A model generated the notes under the pieces. The model made no database searches. It was not told where the DNA came from and saw nothing but the letters and a program-made list of their open reading frames with translations. Shown one piece after another: positions 26,438-35,653 of a stretch of DNA of 64,000 nucleotides. The DNA is taken from the NCBI GenBank assembly GCA_028279655.1, contig JANQNH010000005.1, forward strand, positions 80,962-144,961, written 5' to 3'. The stretch's first letter is position 1. Each line of letters begins with the position of its first letter. The position numbers and the translations under genes are program-made. This DNA is from Candidatus Nanoarchaeia archaeon. GTDB taxonomy: Archaea; Nanobdellota; Nanobdellia; Woesearchaeales; JACPBV01.

Positions 26438-27147
26438 TTTTTTACAACAAAGATCTTATCTGTCTTATGCTTGTTCCTCTGTATAAGTTTTCTTATCTTT
26501 TCACTCATCTTCTTCTTTCCCTTAAGCATATTATCTATGTTTTCATATGTCTCTCCGATCTCTCCTTCATCTGTATGATTCTTGTAAAGCTCTGCACTAG
26601 GTGCCTTGTTGATTATCTCTAGTGGCAGGTTTAGGTATCTCGCTAGCCCCCTCACTTCTTTCTTGTATAGGTCTCCTATCACTTCTATATCACAAGCCCC
26701 ATCTCCATATTTTGTGAAGTAGCCTAGTTTTAGCTCTGTCTTGTTTGAAGTTCCTATTACTATTGCATCATTGCTGTTAGCATAGTTATAGAGGATTACT
26801 GCTCTGATCCTTGCTTTGGTGTTTATTTCTGCATTCTTGTTTTGTTTCCATCCTTTAATCTTGCCAAACTGGTTTAAGAAACTGTTTATTGGGATAACTC
26901 TATAATCTACCTTTATGGATTCACACAATCCTATAGCATGGCTGACATTGCTAAGCTTCGTCAACCCCTTCTCAGGCATTAGCAGAGCAGTAACATTATC
27001 TTTGCCGATAGCATCAGCTGTTAATCTTAATGCTAACGCAGAATCAATCCCACCAGAAAGACCTATAACTGCCTTCTTTATACCATATTTCCTAAAATGA
27101 TGTTTTATCCCCTTAGTAAGGTTCTCATAAACCTTCTTCATATCCAT
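26434..27147 (-). CDS. nadE: NAD+ synthetase
   Basis: A 237-residue ATP-pyrophosphatase. The P-loop is GLSGGIDSALALRL; downstream motifs are ALLMPEKGLT, GTSNKTELKLGYFTKYGDGACDIEVIGDLYK (in two adjacent blocks) and LEIINKAPSAEL. It amidates deamido-NAD+ using ammonia, since there is no glutaminase domain. The start MDMKKVYENL was chosen because the upstream in-frame sequence is hydrophobic nonsense overlapping the promoter; ATTTATAAAT near 27155-27165 is the TATA box, shared with the divergent zinc-ribbon gene region. Confidence 0.93.
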   Translation of the reverse strand: MDMKKVYENLTKGIKHHFRKYGIKKAVIGLSGGIDSALALRLTADAIGKDNVTALLMPEKGLTKLSNVSHAIGLCESIKVDYRVIPINSFLNQFGKIKGWKQNKNAEINTKARIRAVILYNYANSNDAIVIGTSNKTELKLGYFTKYGDGACDIEVIGDLYKKEVRGLARYLNLPLEIINKAPSAELYKNHTDEGEIGETYENIDNMLKGKKKMSEKIRKLIQRNKHKTDKIFVVKK

Positions 27148-27197
27148 CAAGAAAAAACATACATTTATAAATATTACCTTAAAATAATTTATCCAAT

Positions 27198-27464
27198 ATG
27201 AAATGTACAAACTGCAAGAAGGAAGATCAATGGCTGGAGGTTATAGGCTCTGACTTCATCTGCAAGAGATGTATAAATAAGCATAAGATAATGGGATTGA
27301 TATTCAGGACCCATATCGAAACATTCCAGTTCCTTTTGAGAAAGCTAACTCCTAAAGACTACCAGGATTTCATGAAGATATCAAGGAAAGATATTGAAAA
27401 ATTAGTTAATCTTAAAAAGTATGGTATATTTTTAAAGACTACAAATGTTGTCGAACTTGACTGA
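27198..27464 (+). CDS. Small zinc-ribbon protein
   Basis: An 88-residue protein beginning CTNCKKEDQW and continuing FICKRCINKH, two CxxC knuckles about 16 residues apart that would bind one Zn. A helical C-terminal part follows. No further similarity is recognised. It is divergent from nadE and could be a small nucleic-acid- or protein-binding factor. Confidence 0.6.
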   Translation: MKCTNCKKEDQWLEVIGSDFICKRCINKHKIMGLIFRTHIETFQFLLRKLTPKDYQDFMKISRKDIEKLVNLKKYGIFLKTTNVVELD

Positions 27465-27503
27465 ACAATAGTTTTTTAAACAAGCAAAATTTCAATAACC
27501 AAT

Positions 27504-28289
27504 ATGGGCATAAAAAAGGTCACTCCACTTTGGATTATTCTCTTAGTAATTATAATCTCTTCCTTGATTGTGCAATCAGCAGAAAACATAATAATTACAG
27601 GTTTAGTCAATGATTATGCAAATATCCTAACTCCAGATTACAGGTCAAAGATTGAGGGAACCTTAACTCAGCTATACGACTCAAAGACTGCAGAATTTTC
27701 AATAGTGACAATTGAAAGTTTAGAAGGGAAAGACATAGACAGTTACGCCCTAGATCTTGCACAGGGAACCTTAGGAGATAAGGAAAAAAATAATGGTTTG
27801 CTTCTTTTAGTGGCACTAAAAGAAAGAAAATATAAGTTTGAAGTAGGAAGAGGTATAGAGCCAATACTGAATGATGCAAAGATAGGTAGGATAGGAAGGA
27901 CATATCTGGTGGAGAACTTTAGGGATGGAAACTATGGAAAGGGAATTTACGAAGCGTCACTTGCTGTAAAAACAACATTGATGGGGGATGAAGATTCAGC
28001 ATATTATGTTAAAACAACCCCTAATGTTCCGATAAGAAATACAGTTTCTTTAGTATTTTTTTTGATAATGTGGATCTTCATAATTGTCCTTTCAGTATCA
28101 AGAAGAGCTGGCCGTGTTAATGGGATCAGACGTAAAAAAGGAGATTATTTTGACGCTGCGTTACTGGCAGCTTTTATTTTCGGAGGTAGAGGCAGAGGCG
28201 GATTTGGAGGTAGAGGCCTGGGCGGAGGAGGATTCGGTGGTTTCGGTGGAGGAGGATTCGGTGGAGGAGGAGCAGGGGGTTCTTGGTAG
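27504..28289 (+). CDS. TPM-domain membrane protein with Gly-rich tail
   Basis: A 261-residue protein. The N-terminal signal/anchor is TPLWIILLVIIISSLIVQSA. The TPM domain (residues ~30-150) has VNDYANILT, FSIVTIESLEGKDIDSYALDLAQGTLGD, GLLLLVALKERKYKFEVGRGIE and IGRTYLVENFRDGNY. A membrane span (SLVFFLIMWIFIIVLSV) and a Gly/Phe tail follow (~215-261). TPM proteins (Psb32/YgcG) often occur with LemA; here a Zn-ribbon gene and lemA follow, matching that pattern. Role: envelope quality or membrane protein repair is suspected for the family. Confidence 0.88.
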   Translation: MGIKKVTPLWIILLVIIISSLIVQSAENIIITGLVNDYANILTPDYRSKIEGTLTQLYDSKTAEFSIVTIESLEGKDIDSYALDLAQGTLGDKEKNNGLLLLVALKERKYKFEVGRGIEPILNDAKIGRIGRTYLVENFRDGNYGKGIYEASLAVKTTLMGDEDSAYYVKTTPNVPIRNTVSLVFFLIMWIFIIVLSVSRRAGRVNGIRRKKGDYFDAALLAAFIFGGRGRGGFGGRGLGGGGFGGFGGGGFGGGGAGGSW

Positions 28290-28300
28290 AGGTGAGAAAA

Positions 28301-28507
28301 ATGTTTTTTAAGAAAAAAAAGGTCCATGGGGAAGAATTGCTTGCTTGCCCAAGATGCAAAATAAGAATGGAAAAGTTAAAAAAGCAGGACGTAATAATCG
28401 ATGTATGCAGTAAATGCGGTGGAATGTGGCTCGATAAAGGAGAGACAGAAAAACTATCTAAAATTGCAGATAAATTAAGAAGAGGTGAAAAAGTTGGCAA
28501 AAAATAA
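28301..28507 (+). CDS. TFIIB-type zinc-ribbon protein (zf-TFIIB)
   Basis: A 68-residue protein with CPRCKIRMEKL and CSKCGGMWLDKGETEKL, the double CxxC and WLD/GE signature of the zf-TFIIB family. The start at 28301 is set by AGAGGTGA five bases upstream, the same ribosome-site geometry as dnaK. It lies between the TPM and lemA genes and overlaps lemA, suggesting a shared function. Confidence 0.8.
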   Translation: MFFKKKKVHGEELLACPRCKIRMEKLKKQDVIIDVCSKCGGMWLDKGETEKLSKIADKLRRGEKVGKK

Positions 28508-29075
28508 ACTAAGTCCTATGTGGATTACTCTTATTGTTATAGGGGTAATAGTATTCTTTAGTGTTTTATGGTTTATTGGAAGTTATAATGGCCTTATCAT
28601 GGTAGATGAGACTGTCAATGAAAAATGGGCCAATGTCCAGACAGCCTATCAGAGGAGAGCAGATTTAATACCCAATCTGGTTGAGACTGTAAAAGCATAC
28701 TCTGATTATGAAGGGGATATCTTGACAGAGATTACAAATGCAAGAGCTTCAATAGGAAAAGCAGCAACACCTGCACAGCTTCAGGCAGCAGGCTCCCAAC
28801 TAAACTCCGCTTTGTCAAGGCTACTGGTTGTAGTTGAAAACTACCCAAACCTAAAGGCAAATGAAAACTACCTTTCCTTGCAGGATGAACTAGCAGGAAC
28901 AGAAAACAGGGTAAAGGTAGAAAGAGACATATATAATCAGGCAGTAAAGGACTATAACATCAAAACAAGAAGATTCCCTACCCTTTTGATTGCAAGGATG
29001 TTAGGATTTGAAAAGAAGGACATGTTTGAAGCAGACGAAGGGACAGAAGATGCGCCAAAGGTAAACTTTGGCTGA
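28494..29075 (+). CDS. lemA: LemA family protein
   Basis: A 193-residue membrane-anchored coiled-coil protein: N-terminal span (MWITLIVIGVIVFFSVLWFIGSYN) followed by LemA motifs DETVNEKWANVQTAYQRRADLIPNLVETVKAYSDYE and YPNLKANENYLSLQDELAGTENRV, given here in parts. The start is TTG at 28494 because GGTGA is five bases upstream; GTG at 28485 is the alternative. With the TPM and zinc-ribbon genes it forms a recognised LemA-TPM neighbourhood. Confidence 0.9.
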   Translation: MAKNKLSPMWITLIVIGVIVFFSVLWFIGSYNGLIMVDETVNEKWANVQTAYQRRADLIPNLVETVKAYSDYEGDILTEITNARASIGKAATPAQLQAAGSQLNSALSRLLVVVENYPNLKANENYLSLQDELAGTENRVKVERDIYNQAVKDYNIKTRRFPTLLIARMLGFEKKDMFEADEGTEDAPKVNFG

Positions 29076-29140
29076 TTTTTCTATTTTTTATTCTATATTA
29101 TTGGGCAAAATTTTTAAACAACCCTCATTTCTTAGACAAT

Positions 29141-30013
29141 ATGATAGGTAATGTTAACGAAAAGAAATGGAATGATATCATTAGTCCATTTTCTATAAGT
29201 CCATTGAAGAGAGACCATAAGGTCATTCTAGGAGAACTAAACCAACTGCTTGTAAGGTCTATAACAAGCAGCATTCCCGATAAGAGATTTGGGATTTTAT
29301 TCTCCGGAGGGGTGGATAGCACTTTGATTGCTAAGGTATGTAAGGATAACAAGGCAGATTTCATATGTTATACCTCTGCACTTGAGGAGAGAGGGATGAC
29401 AGAAGCAGACGACCTCATATATGCAAGGAAGGCGGCAAAGGCATTGAAGCTAAAGATAAAGACAAAGACCATAGGTCTTGATGAAACCGAAGATTACATA
29501 AGAATGATACTAAAGATACTAAAAGAACCCAATGTTGTTAAGGTTGGAGTTGCTCTTCCTGTATATATTGCCATGGAGGCTGCAAAAGAGGACAAGATAG
29601 GCATCATGTTCTCAGGATTAGGCTCAGAGGAGATCTTTGCAGGCTATGAAAGGCATATACAGGCAAAGTCAATAAACAAGGAATGCAAGAATGGACTCTT
29701 AAACATGTATGAAAGAGACATTGACAGGGACCTTAAGATAGCAAAAGCACAGAAGATGGAGTTAAAGGTGCCATTTCTTGAAAAAGAACTGATCCAGTAC
29801 TCTCTAAAGATACCTGCAAAATATAAGATAAACAAAACCCATAAGAAAGTTATTCTGAGAGAGGTTGCAGAGCAACTAAAGTTAAAGGAATTTGCATGGC
29901 GCAGGAAGAAGGCAGCCCAGTACGGCTCAAAATTCGACAGGGCAATACAGGTATTGGCAAAGAGGAACGGATTTAAATATAAGAAAGATTATCTAATTAG
30001 TCTATTAAATTAA
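29141..30013 (+). CDS. Asparagine synthase-like ATP-pyrophosphatase
   Basis: A 290-residue C-terminal (synthetase) domain of the AsnB family without the N-terminal glutaminase. The P-loop is ILFSGGVDSTLIAK (~52-65); GIMFSGLGSEEIFAGYERH carries the second nucleotide-binding block, and the late motif is VPFLEKELIQYSLKIPAKYKI. It would adenylate a carboxylate and use ammonia or another amine. Lacking the glutaminase, it may act with another ammonia source or on another substrate. It precedes hairpin element SE3. Confidence 0.82.
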   Translation: MIGNVNEKKWNDIISPFSISPLKRDHKVILGELNQLLVRSITSSIPDKRFGILFSGGVDSTLIAKVCKDNKADFICYTSALEERGMTEADDLIYARKAAKALKLKIKTKTIGLDETEDYIRMILKILKEPNVVKVGVALPVYIAMEAAKEDKIGIMFSGLGSEEIFAGYERHIQAKSINKECKNGLLNMYERDIDRDLKIAKAQKMELKVPFLEKELIQYSLKIPAKYKINKTHKKVILREVAEQLKLKEFAWRRKKAAQYGSKFDRAIQVLAKRNGFKYKKDYLISLLN

Positions 30014-30021
30014 TCAAAAAT

Positions 30022-30122
30022 CCCAACAACAATGGCGAGACGAGGCGGGGGTTGCCCCCTTCGGGGTGCCGAGTAGGGCAAAACTGGAGGTTTTGACCGT
30101 CGAAGCCGTTATTGTTGTTGGG
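30022..30122 (+). repeat. Multi-branched hairpin element SE3
   Basis: The outer stem CCCAACAACAAT pairs perfectly with ATTGTTGTTGGG. The inner pairs are GGC/GCC and ACGAGGC- and GGGCAAAAC/GTTTTGACC-type hairpins. The core (30048-30083) is shared with SE2 at 8620-8653, and the right arm with the minus strand of SE1. The element occupies the gap between the asparagine-synthase-like and Dph6-like genes, which are in the same direction. Confidence 0.8.
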
Positions 30123-30151
30123 TAAATAAAGAAAAAAGAAAAACAACAAAA

Positions 30152-30814
30152 ATGAAAATAGCAGCATTGATTTCAGGAGGCAAGGATTCTTGGTATGCAG
30201 CATACCAGGCATCGAAAGAGAATGAGCTAGTCTGCTTGATAGCCATAAAATCAAGAAACCCAGAATCCTATATGTTCCACATACCTAATATTGAGTTGGT
30301 TAAACTGCAGGCAAAGGCAGCTGATATCCCATTGGTATGGTGGGAGACTGATGGTATCAAAGAGGAAGAATTAGAAGATCTTAAGCAGGCAATAGAGATA
30401 GCTGTTCAGAAATACAAGATACAAGGAATTGTTTCTGGAGCTATCCGGTCAAGTTATCAGAAGCAAAGGGTAGATAACATTTGCAAGGAGCTTAACCTAA
30501 GTTCCATAGCGCCCCTATGGCATATAGAAGAGGAAGTTTATCTTAACAACCTTATGAAAAACTTTAATGTTATCATTGTAGGCATAGCAGCAGACGGCCT
30601 TAAGAGGGAACTCCTTGGAACAAGAGTAGGAATAACATTCATAGACCGGATGAGATCAATAAATGTATCAAGTATAGGAGAAGGTGGTGAGACAGAGAGC
30701 TTTGTCCTAGACTGCCCTTTGTTCAATAAAAAGATATCAATTATTGAACATGAGGTTAAGATGGAGAATGAGTGCACTGGCCAATACTTGATAAAAAAAG
30801 CTACCTTAACTTAG
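30152..30814 (+). CDS. dph6: Diphthine--ammonia ligase-like ATP-pyrophosphatase
   Basis: A 220-residue protein of the Dph6/MJ0570 family. The N-terminal P-loop is ALISGGKDSWYAAY, with SRNPESYMFHIPN, VSGAIRSSYQKQRVDNIC, APLWH and VGIAADGLKRELLGTRV all characteristic. It amidates diphthine on elongation factor 2 to diphthamide in archaea and eukaryotes. Its 3' end overlaps that of ribL (convergent, 14 bp). Confidence 0.9.
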   Translation: MKIAALISGGKDSWYAAYQASKENELVCLIAIKSRNPESYMFHIPNIELVKLQAKAADIPLVWWETDGIKEEELEDLKQAIEIAVQKYKIQGIVSGAIRSSYQKQRVDNICKELNLSSIAPLWHIEEEVYLNNLMKNFNVIIVGIAADGLKRELLGTRVGITFIDRMRSINVSSIGEGGETESFVLDCPLFNKKISIIEHEVKMENECTGQYLIKKATLT

Positions 30815-31199
30815 AACTCTTGTAATGCTCTTCCTTATAGGAATCTAATCTCACTATCTTAGGGTTCATCTTCCTCTTTTCCATTTCTTCTTTTATTTCA
30901 TCAGCAAAACCGCTCTGGTCATAACCCAGTGCGATGATGTCAGGATTGATCTCCTCAATGACCTCATACTTGTCAGCCTCATACCCCAGCATCACCCTGT
31001 CTGCAATCTTAAGGTCTCTGATATGCTCCACCCTTTCCCTTTCGTTGTATTTAGGTTTATTTCCCTTAACCTCCATTATCGTTGAATCAAGAGCAATAAC
31101 CACGATAAGTCTATCTCCTAAACTCTTAGCTCTCTTTAGAAAATACAGATGTCCAGGATGCAGCACATCAAAGCTTCCAAAACACATTACAGTTGTCAT
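30801..31199 (-). CDS. ribL: FAD synthetase (archaeal RibL type)
   Basis: A 132-residue nucleotidyltransferase of the cytidylyltransferase superfamily. Motif HxGH is present as GSFDVLHPGHLYFLKRAK. KPKYNERERVEHIRDLKIADRVMLGYE carries the substrate block, and late motifs IIALGYDQSG and VRLDSYKEEHYKSSKL match RibL of methanogens. It adenylates FMN to FAD, relevant to the flavin enzymes in this window (Rnf, flavoprotein). The glycerol-3-P cytidylyltransferase alternative is less likely given the RibL-like C-terminus. Confidence 0.88.
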   Translation of the reverse strand: MTTVMCFGSFDVLHPGHLYFLKRAKSLGDRLIVVIALDSTIMEVKGNKPKYNERERVEHIRDLKIADRVMLGYEADKYEVIEEINPDIIALGYDQSGFADEIKEEMEKRKMNPKIVRLDSYKEEHYKSSKLR

Positions 31200-31334
31200 A
31201 TAAAACTAGAAATTCAAGAAGTATATTAATGTTGTGGGTAATATGCCTCAAACTGAATAATCCAGTTCCAAAAAAAGGAAATATAATAGGATTAAACCAT
31301 AATAATAAAAAGGGGAACTTTTTACACTTTCCTA

Positions 31335-34130
31335 ATGAAGGATATAATAATAAAAGGAGCAAGAGAACACAACCTTAAAAACATCAATCTAAATATACCA
31401 AGAGATAAGTTCATAGTGATAACAGGCCTTTCTGGCTCTGGAAAGTCCACCTTAGCCTTTGACACTATATATGCAGAAGGCCAAAGAAGATATGTTGAGT
31501 CACTTTCAGCTTATGCGAGACAGTTTCTTGGCCTTATGAACAAACCAGATGTGGATAGAATAGAAGGATTGAGTCCAGCAATATCAATAGAACAAAAGAC
31601 CACAAGTAAAAATCCTAGAAGCACTGTTGGTACTGTAACTGAGATATATGATTATCTAAGGCTACTCTATGCAAGGATAGGAACGCCCTACTGTCCAGAT
31701 CATAACATCAAGATAGAATCCCAATCGCCAGAACGTATAGCACAGCAGATAAAAGAGGATTTGACTGGAATAATCACTATACTTGCTCCAATAGTAAGGC
31801 AAAAGAAAGGCACCTATGAAAAGTTGATCTCAGATCTTAATGAAGAAGGATATACAAGAGTTAGGGTTAATAAAAAGATTATTAGAACAGACGAAAAGAT
31901 TAATCTTGACAGGTACAAAAAACATGATATTGAGGTTGTCATAGACAGACTGAACACCAAAGATGACCAAAGACTAGCAGAAGCTGTTGAAAATGCTCTA
32001 AAGAAAGGAAAAGGGCTTTTAATTGCTGTAGGAAAAAAGGAAAACCTATATTCTTCAAAGATGGCATGTCCAAAATGCACAACAACATTTGAAGAGCTAC
32101 AACCAAGGATGTTCTCTTTCAATAGTCCCTTCGGAGCCTGCCCAACGTGCCACGGATTAGGGATAAAGATGGACTTCGATCCTGATCTTATCATACCAGA
32201 TAAGGAAAAATGCATTGCAGATGGAGCAGTGGCACTTTATGGCAATGTGATGGATGGATGGCGTGGCCAGCATCTAGGTGCTGTGGCAAAACACTTTGGA
32301 TTTGATGTATTTGCCCCTATAAGGAATCTATCTAAAAAACAATTGGACATCCTCTTATATGGTTCAAAAGAGAACATTAGGTTTAACATGGTAATGAGAG
32401 ATGGAGAAGCTTCCTGGTCATCCACTGGCTCATGGGAAGGACTCATCCCTCAGTCAGAAAGGCTTTACAAAGACACAAAATCAGATTACAGAAGAAGAGA
32501 GCTTGAAAAATTCATGAGGATATCCAACTGCCCATCATGTAAAGGTAAAAGATTGAAGGATAAGGTGCTTGCAGTAAGGATTGCAGACAGATCCATAATT
32601 GATCTTACAGACCTATCCATAAAATCCCTTATAAGATTTTTCAGTACGATAGATCTTACAGAAAAACAAAAGGAGATAGCAGGACTTATATTAAAAGAGA
32701 TAAGAGAACGCCTGCTTTTTTTATCAAGAGTTGGCCTAAATTACCTTTCTCTTTCAAGAAATGCAGGTACTCTTTCAGGAGGAGAAGCACAGAGGATTAG
32801 GCTAGCCACTCAGATAGGATCAAACCTTATGGGGGTACTATACATTCTTGATGAACCATCAATTGGACTTCATCAGAAAGACAATGAAAAATTGATAGAC
32901 ACCCTCCATAGGTTGAGAGATCTCGGAAACACGCTTATTGTAGTAGAACACGATGAAGACACCATAAGAAATGCAGATCATATTATTGACATGGGTCCAG
33001 GTGCTGGCCTTCATGGGGGAAAGATAGTGGCAGAAGGAACACCAGAGGAAATTGAAAAAAATATAAGATCGCTGACAGGAAAATATCTTACTAGAACACT
33101 ACAGATAAAGACACCAAAGAAAAGAAGACCAGTCAAAGACAAGATTCACATCAAAGGGTGCACAGAGCATAATCTAAAAGATATTGACGTAAGTATCCCC
33201 TTTGGTCTGCTCACTATAATCACAGGAGTATCAGGTTCAGGAAAATCAACCCTCCTCTATGACATCATGTATAGGGGACTTCAAAAAAAGGTCTACGGTT
33301 CAAAAATGATAGCTGGAAAGCATAAAGAGATTGTTTTTGGATCAGATATTGATAAGGTTATCGTTATAGACCAGAGTCCGATCGGAAAGACTCCAAGAAG
33401 TAATCCAGCTACCTACACCAAAGTATTTGACGAGATAAGGACTCTTTTCTCAGGAACCTCAGAAAGTAAGTTACGTGGCTATAAACCAGGCAGATTCTCG
33501 TTTAACGTTCGTGGAGGAAGATGCGAGGCATGCGAGGGAGACGGTGTTATCAAGATAGAGATGAACTTTCTTCCTGATGTATATATTGAATGTGAGGAGT
33601 GCAAAGGTAAAAGATACAATAAGGAGACTCTTGAAGTAAGATACAAGGGAAAAAGCATTGCAGATGTCCTTGACATGACAATTGAAGAAGCAGAGGAGCT
33701 TTTCCAAAACATTCCTTCTATAACGAAAAAGCTAAACACCTTGTCAAGGGTAGGGTTAACCTATATTAAACTGGGACAAAGCTCAACAACCCTATCGGGA
33801 GGAGAAGCTCAAAGGATTAAACTTACAAGAGAACTTGCAAAAAGAGCTACAGGAAAGACCATATATCTCCTGGATGAGCCTACTACCGGCCTTCACTTTC
33901 ATGATGTAAAAAAGCTCATTGCGGTGTTAAACGATCTCGTTGAAAAAGGCAATACTGTTGTTGTTATAGAGCACAACTTGGATGTGGTTAAGTCTGCTGA
34001 CCATATCATTGACCTGGGACCTGAAGGAGGAGACCAGGGTGGACAGATCGTTGCAGCTGGAACTCCAGAAGAGATTGTTAAGGCAAAGGAAAGCTATACG
34101 GGACAGTTTCTTAAAAAGATGCTAAAATGA
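31335..34130 (+). CDS. uvrA: UvrABC excinuclease subunit A
   Basis: A 931-residue damage-recognition ATPase. It has two ABC modules: Walker [10 protein letters not shown] (31-39) and GVSGSGKST (near 635), and two signature sequences ([14 protein letters not shown] and [14 protein letters not shown]). Zinc modules include CPKC...CPTC and [16 protein letters not shown]. Length is slightly below the ~940 of bacterial proteins, with no domain missing. Such systems are thought bacterial in origin when found in archaea. The stop overlaps uvrC by four bases. Confidence 0.98.
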   Translation: MKDIIIKGAREHNLKNINLNIPRDKFIVITGLSGSGKSTLAFDTIYAEGQRRYVESLSAYARQFLGLMNKPDVDRIEGLSPAISIEQKTTSKNPRSTVGTVTEIYDYLRLLYARIGTPYCPDHNIKIESQSPERIAQQIKEDLTGIITILAPIVRQKKGTYEKLISDLNEEGYTRVRVNKKIIRTDEKINLDRYKKHDIEVVIDRLNTKDDQRLAEAVENALKKGKGLLIAVGKKENLYSSKMACPKCTTTFEELQPRMFSFNSPFGACPTCHGLGIKMDFDPDLIIPDKEKCIADGAVALYGNVMDGWRGQHLGAVAKHFGFDVFAPIRNLSKKQLDILLYGSKENIRFNMVMRDGEASWSSTGSWEGLIPQSERLYKDTKSDYRRRELEKFMRISNCPSCKGKRLKDKVLAVRIADRSIIDLTDLSIKSLIRFFSTIDLTEKQKEIAGLILKEIRERLLFLSRVGLNYLSLSRNAGTLSGGEAQRIRLATQIGSNLMGVLYILDEPSIGLHQKDNEKLIDTLHRLRDLGNTLIVVEHDEDTIRNADHIIDMGPGAGLHGGKIVAEGTPEEIEKNIRSLTGKYLTRTLQIKTPKKRRPVKDKIHIKGCTEHNLKDIDVSIPFGLLTIITGVSGSGKSTLLYDIMYRGLQKKVYGSKMIAGKHKEIVFGSDIDKVIVIDQSPIGKTPRSNPATYTKVFDEIRTLFSGTSESKLRGYKPGRFSFNVRGGRCEACEGDGVIKIEMNFLPDVYIECEECKGKRYNKETLEVRYKGKSIADVLDMTIEEAEELFQNIPSITKKLNTLSRVGLTYIKLGQSSTTLSGGEAQRIKLTRELAKRATGKTIYLLDEPTTGLHFHDVKKLIAVLNDLVEKGNTVVVIEHNLDVVKSADHIIDLGPEGGDQGGQIVAAGTPEEIVKAKESYTGQFLKKMLK

Positions 34131-35653
34131 TCTCCAACATCCCACCCAAACCAGGTTGCTATATCTATAGGGATAAGAAAGGGGACATTATCTACATCGG
34201 AAAAGCAGCAAATCTTAAAAAAAGGGTTTCATCTTATTTTCATAACAAGAAATTGGATGAAAAGACACAAAATCTTGTTGATAACACAAAGTCTATTGAT
34301 TTTATCGTAACAAGAACAGAGGTAGAAGCTCTTATTCTTGAAAATAACCTTATAAAAAAACACCAACCAAAGTATAATATAAATTTAAAGGATTCAAAAA
34401 GATACGCCTACCTAGAGATTACAGATGAAGATTTCCCAAGACTCGTTCTCGCAAGAAAGATTGGTGGAAATGGAAAGTTCTTTGGTCCGTTCGTTAGCGC
34501 AGCAGAAAGAGATTTTATCCTGGAATTTCTTACAAAGATATTTGCCATAAGAACATGTAACAGATTTCCAAAAAGGCCCTGCCTGAGATATCATATCAAG
34601 CTATGTGATGCACCATGCGCTGGCAAGATAAATAGTGAAGAATACAGGGAAAAGATAGGAAACACAATCCGGGTTCTTAAGGGAAATACTGATCAGGTGA
34701 TAAGTGTACTTGATACAGAGATGAAAACAGCATCAAGAAAACAGGATTTTGAGACTGCTATTGTGCTAAGAAATCAGGTAGATTCACTTGGTTACCTTAA
34801 AGAAAGACAGAACATGGAAAGACAGAAACGATATGATGAGGATATTATAAACTACACTGTTCGAGGGGGGAAGGTATATCTTATGCTCTTTAATATTAAG
34901 AAAGGAACGCTGATCAATAAGGAAGAATTTGTATTTGATTTCATAGAAGGTTTCTTCGAAGATTTCCTGAATCAGTATTACTCCCAGAGTAAAGAAAGAA
35001 AAGAGCTGATTCTCCCAAGGATTGATGATTCCCTAAAAAAATATCTAAAAACCAAGAACGTAAAGGCCATAATCCCTAAAAGAGGAGAGAGAAAGAAACT
35101 CTTAGAGCTTGTAAAGACAAACATCAGCAATACATTCTTTGGAAACCTTGAAAAAATTAAACTTTTAGGAAAAGCTTTAAAATTAAATGACGAACCGTCT
35201 GTTATTGAGTGTTTTGACATATCTCATCTATCTGGGACTAGCACAGTAGGATCCATGGTCCAGTTTAGGAATGCAATTCCAGATAAATCAAACTATAGGC
35301 GGTTTAGGATAAGAACAGTTGAAGGTATTGATGATACATCATCTATCAGAGAAGTAGTATCTAGGAGATACAGAAGGTTAAAGATTGAAAACAAAGAAAT
35401 GCCAAACCTGATAATAATTGATGGGGGGAAAGGACAGCTAAATGGTGCTCTTTTTTCACTACAGGAACTCAACCTTAAAATCCCCATCATATCAATTGCA
35501 AAAAGACTTGAAGAGATATACTTTCCAGGTCTGCAGATGCCGTTAAAGTTAAGGAAAAAAGACAAAGCCCTCTTGTTTATACAGGAGATACGAGATGAAG
35601 CACATAGGTTTGCAATCAAGTACAACAGGCTACTTAGAAACAAGATAAGATGA
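34127..35653 (+). CDS. uvrC: UvrABC excinuclease subunit C, short form
   Basis: A 508-residue dual-incision nuclease. It has a GIY-YIG domain ([24 protein letters not shown], split over ~9-32), cysteine block [13 protein letters not shown], a UVR domain (~195-230), and an RNase H-like domain with Asp in [12 protein letters not shown] and [10 protein letters not shown] plus His in EAHRFA. The family normally adds a C-terminal tandem helix-hairpin-helix domain (total ~600 residues); here the protein stops right after the RNase H-like fold. It overlaps uvrA and uvrB by four bases each. Confidence 0.95.
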   Translation: MISNIPPKPGCYIYRDKKGDIIYIGKAANLKKRVSSYFHNKKLDEKTQNLVDNTKSIDFIVTRTEVEALILENNLIKKHQPKYNINLKDSKRYAYLEITDEDFPRLVLARKIGGNGKFFGPFVSAAERDFILEFLTKIFAIRTCNRFPKRPCLRYHIKLCDAPCAGKINSEEYREKIGNTIRVLKGNTDQVISVLDTEMKTASRKQDFETAIVLRNQVDSLGYLKERQNMERQKRYDEDIINYTVRGGKVYLMLFNIKKGTLINKEEFVFDFIEGFFEDFLNQYYSQSKERKELILPRIDDSLKKYLKTKNVKAIIPKRGERKKLLELVKTNISNTFFGNLEKIKLLGKALKLNDEPSVIECFDISHLSGTSTVGSMVQFRNAIPDKSNYRRFRIRTVEGIDDTSSIREVVSRRYRRLKIENKEMPNLIIIDGGKGQLNGALFSLQELNLKIPIISIAKRLEEIYFPGLQMPLKLRKKDKALLFIQEIRDEAHRFAIKYNRLLRNKIR

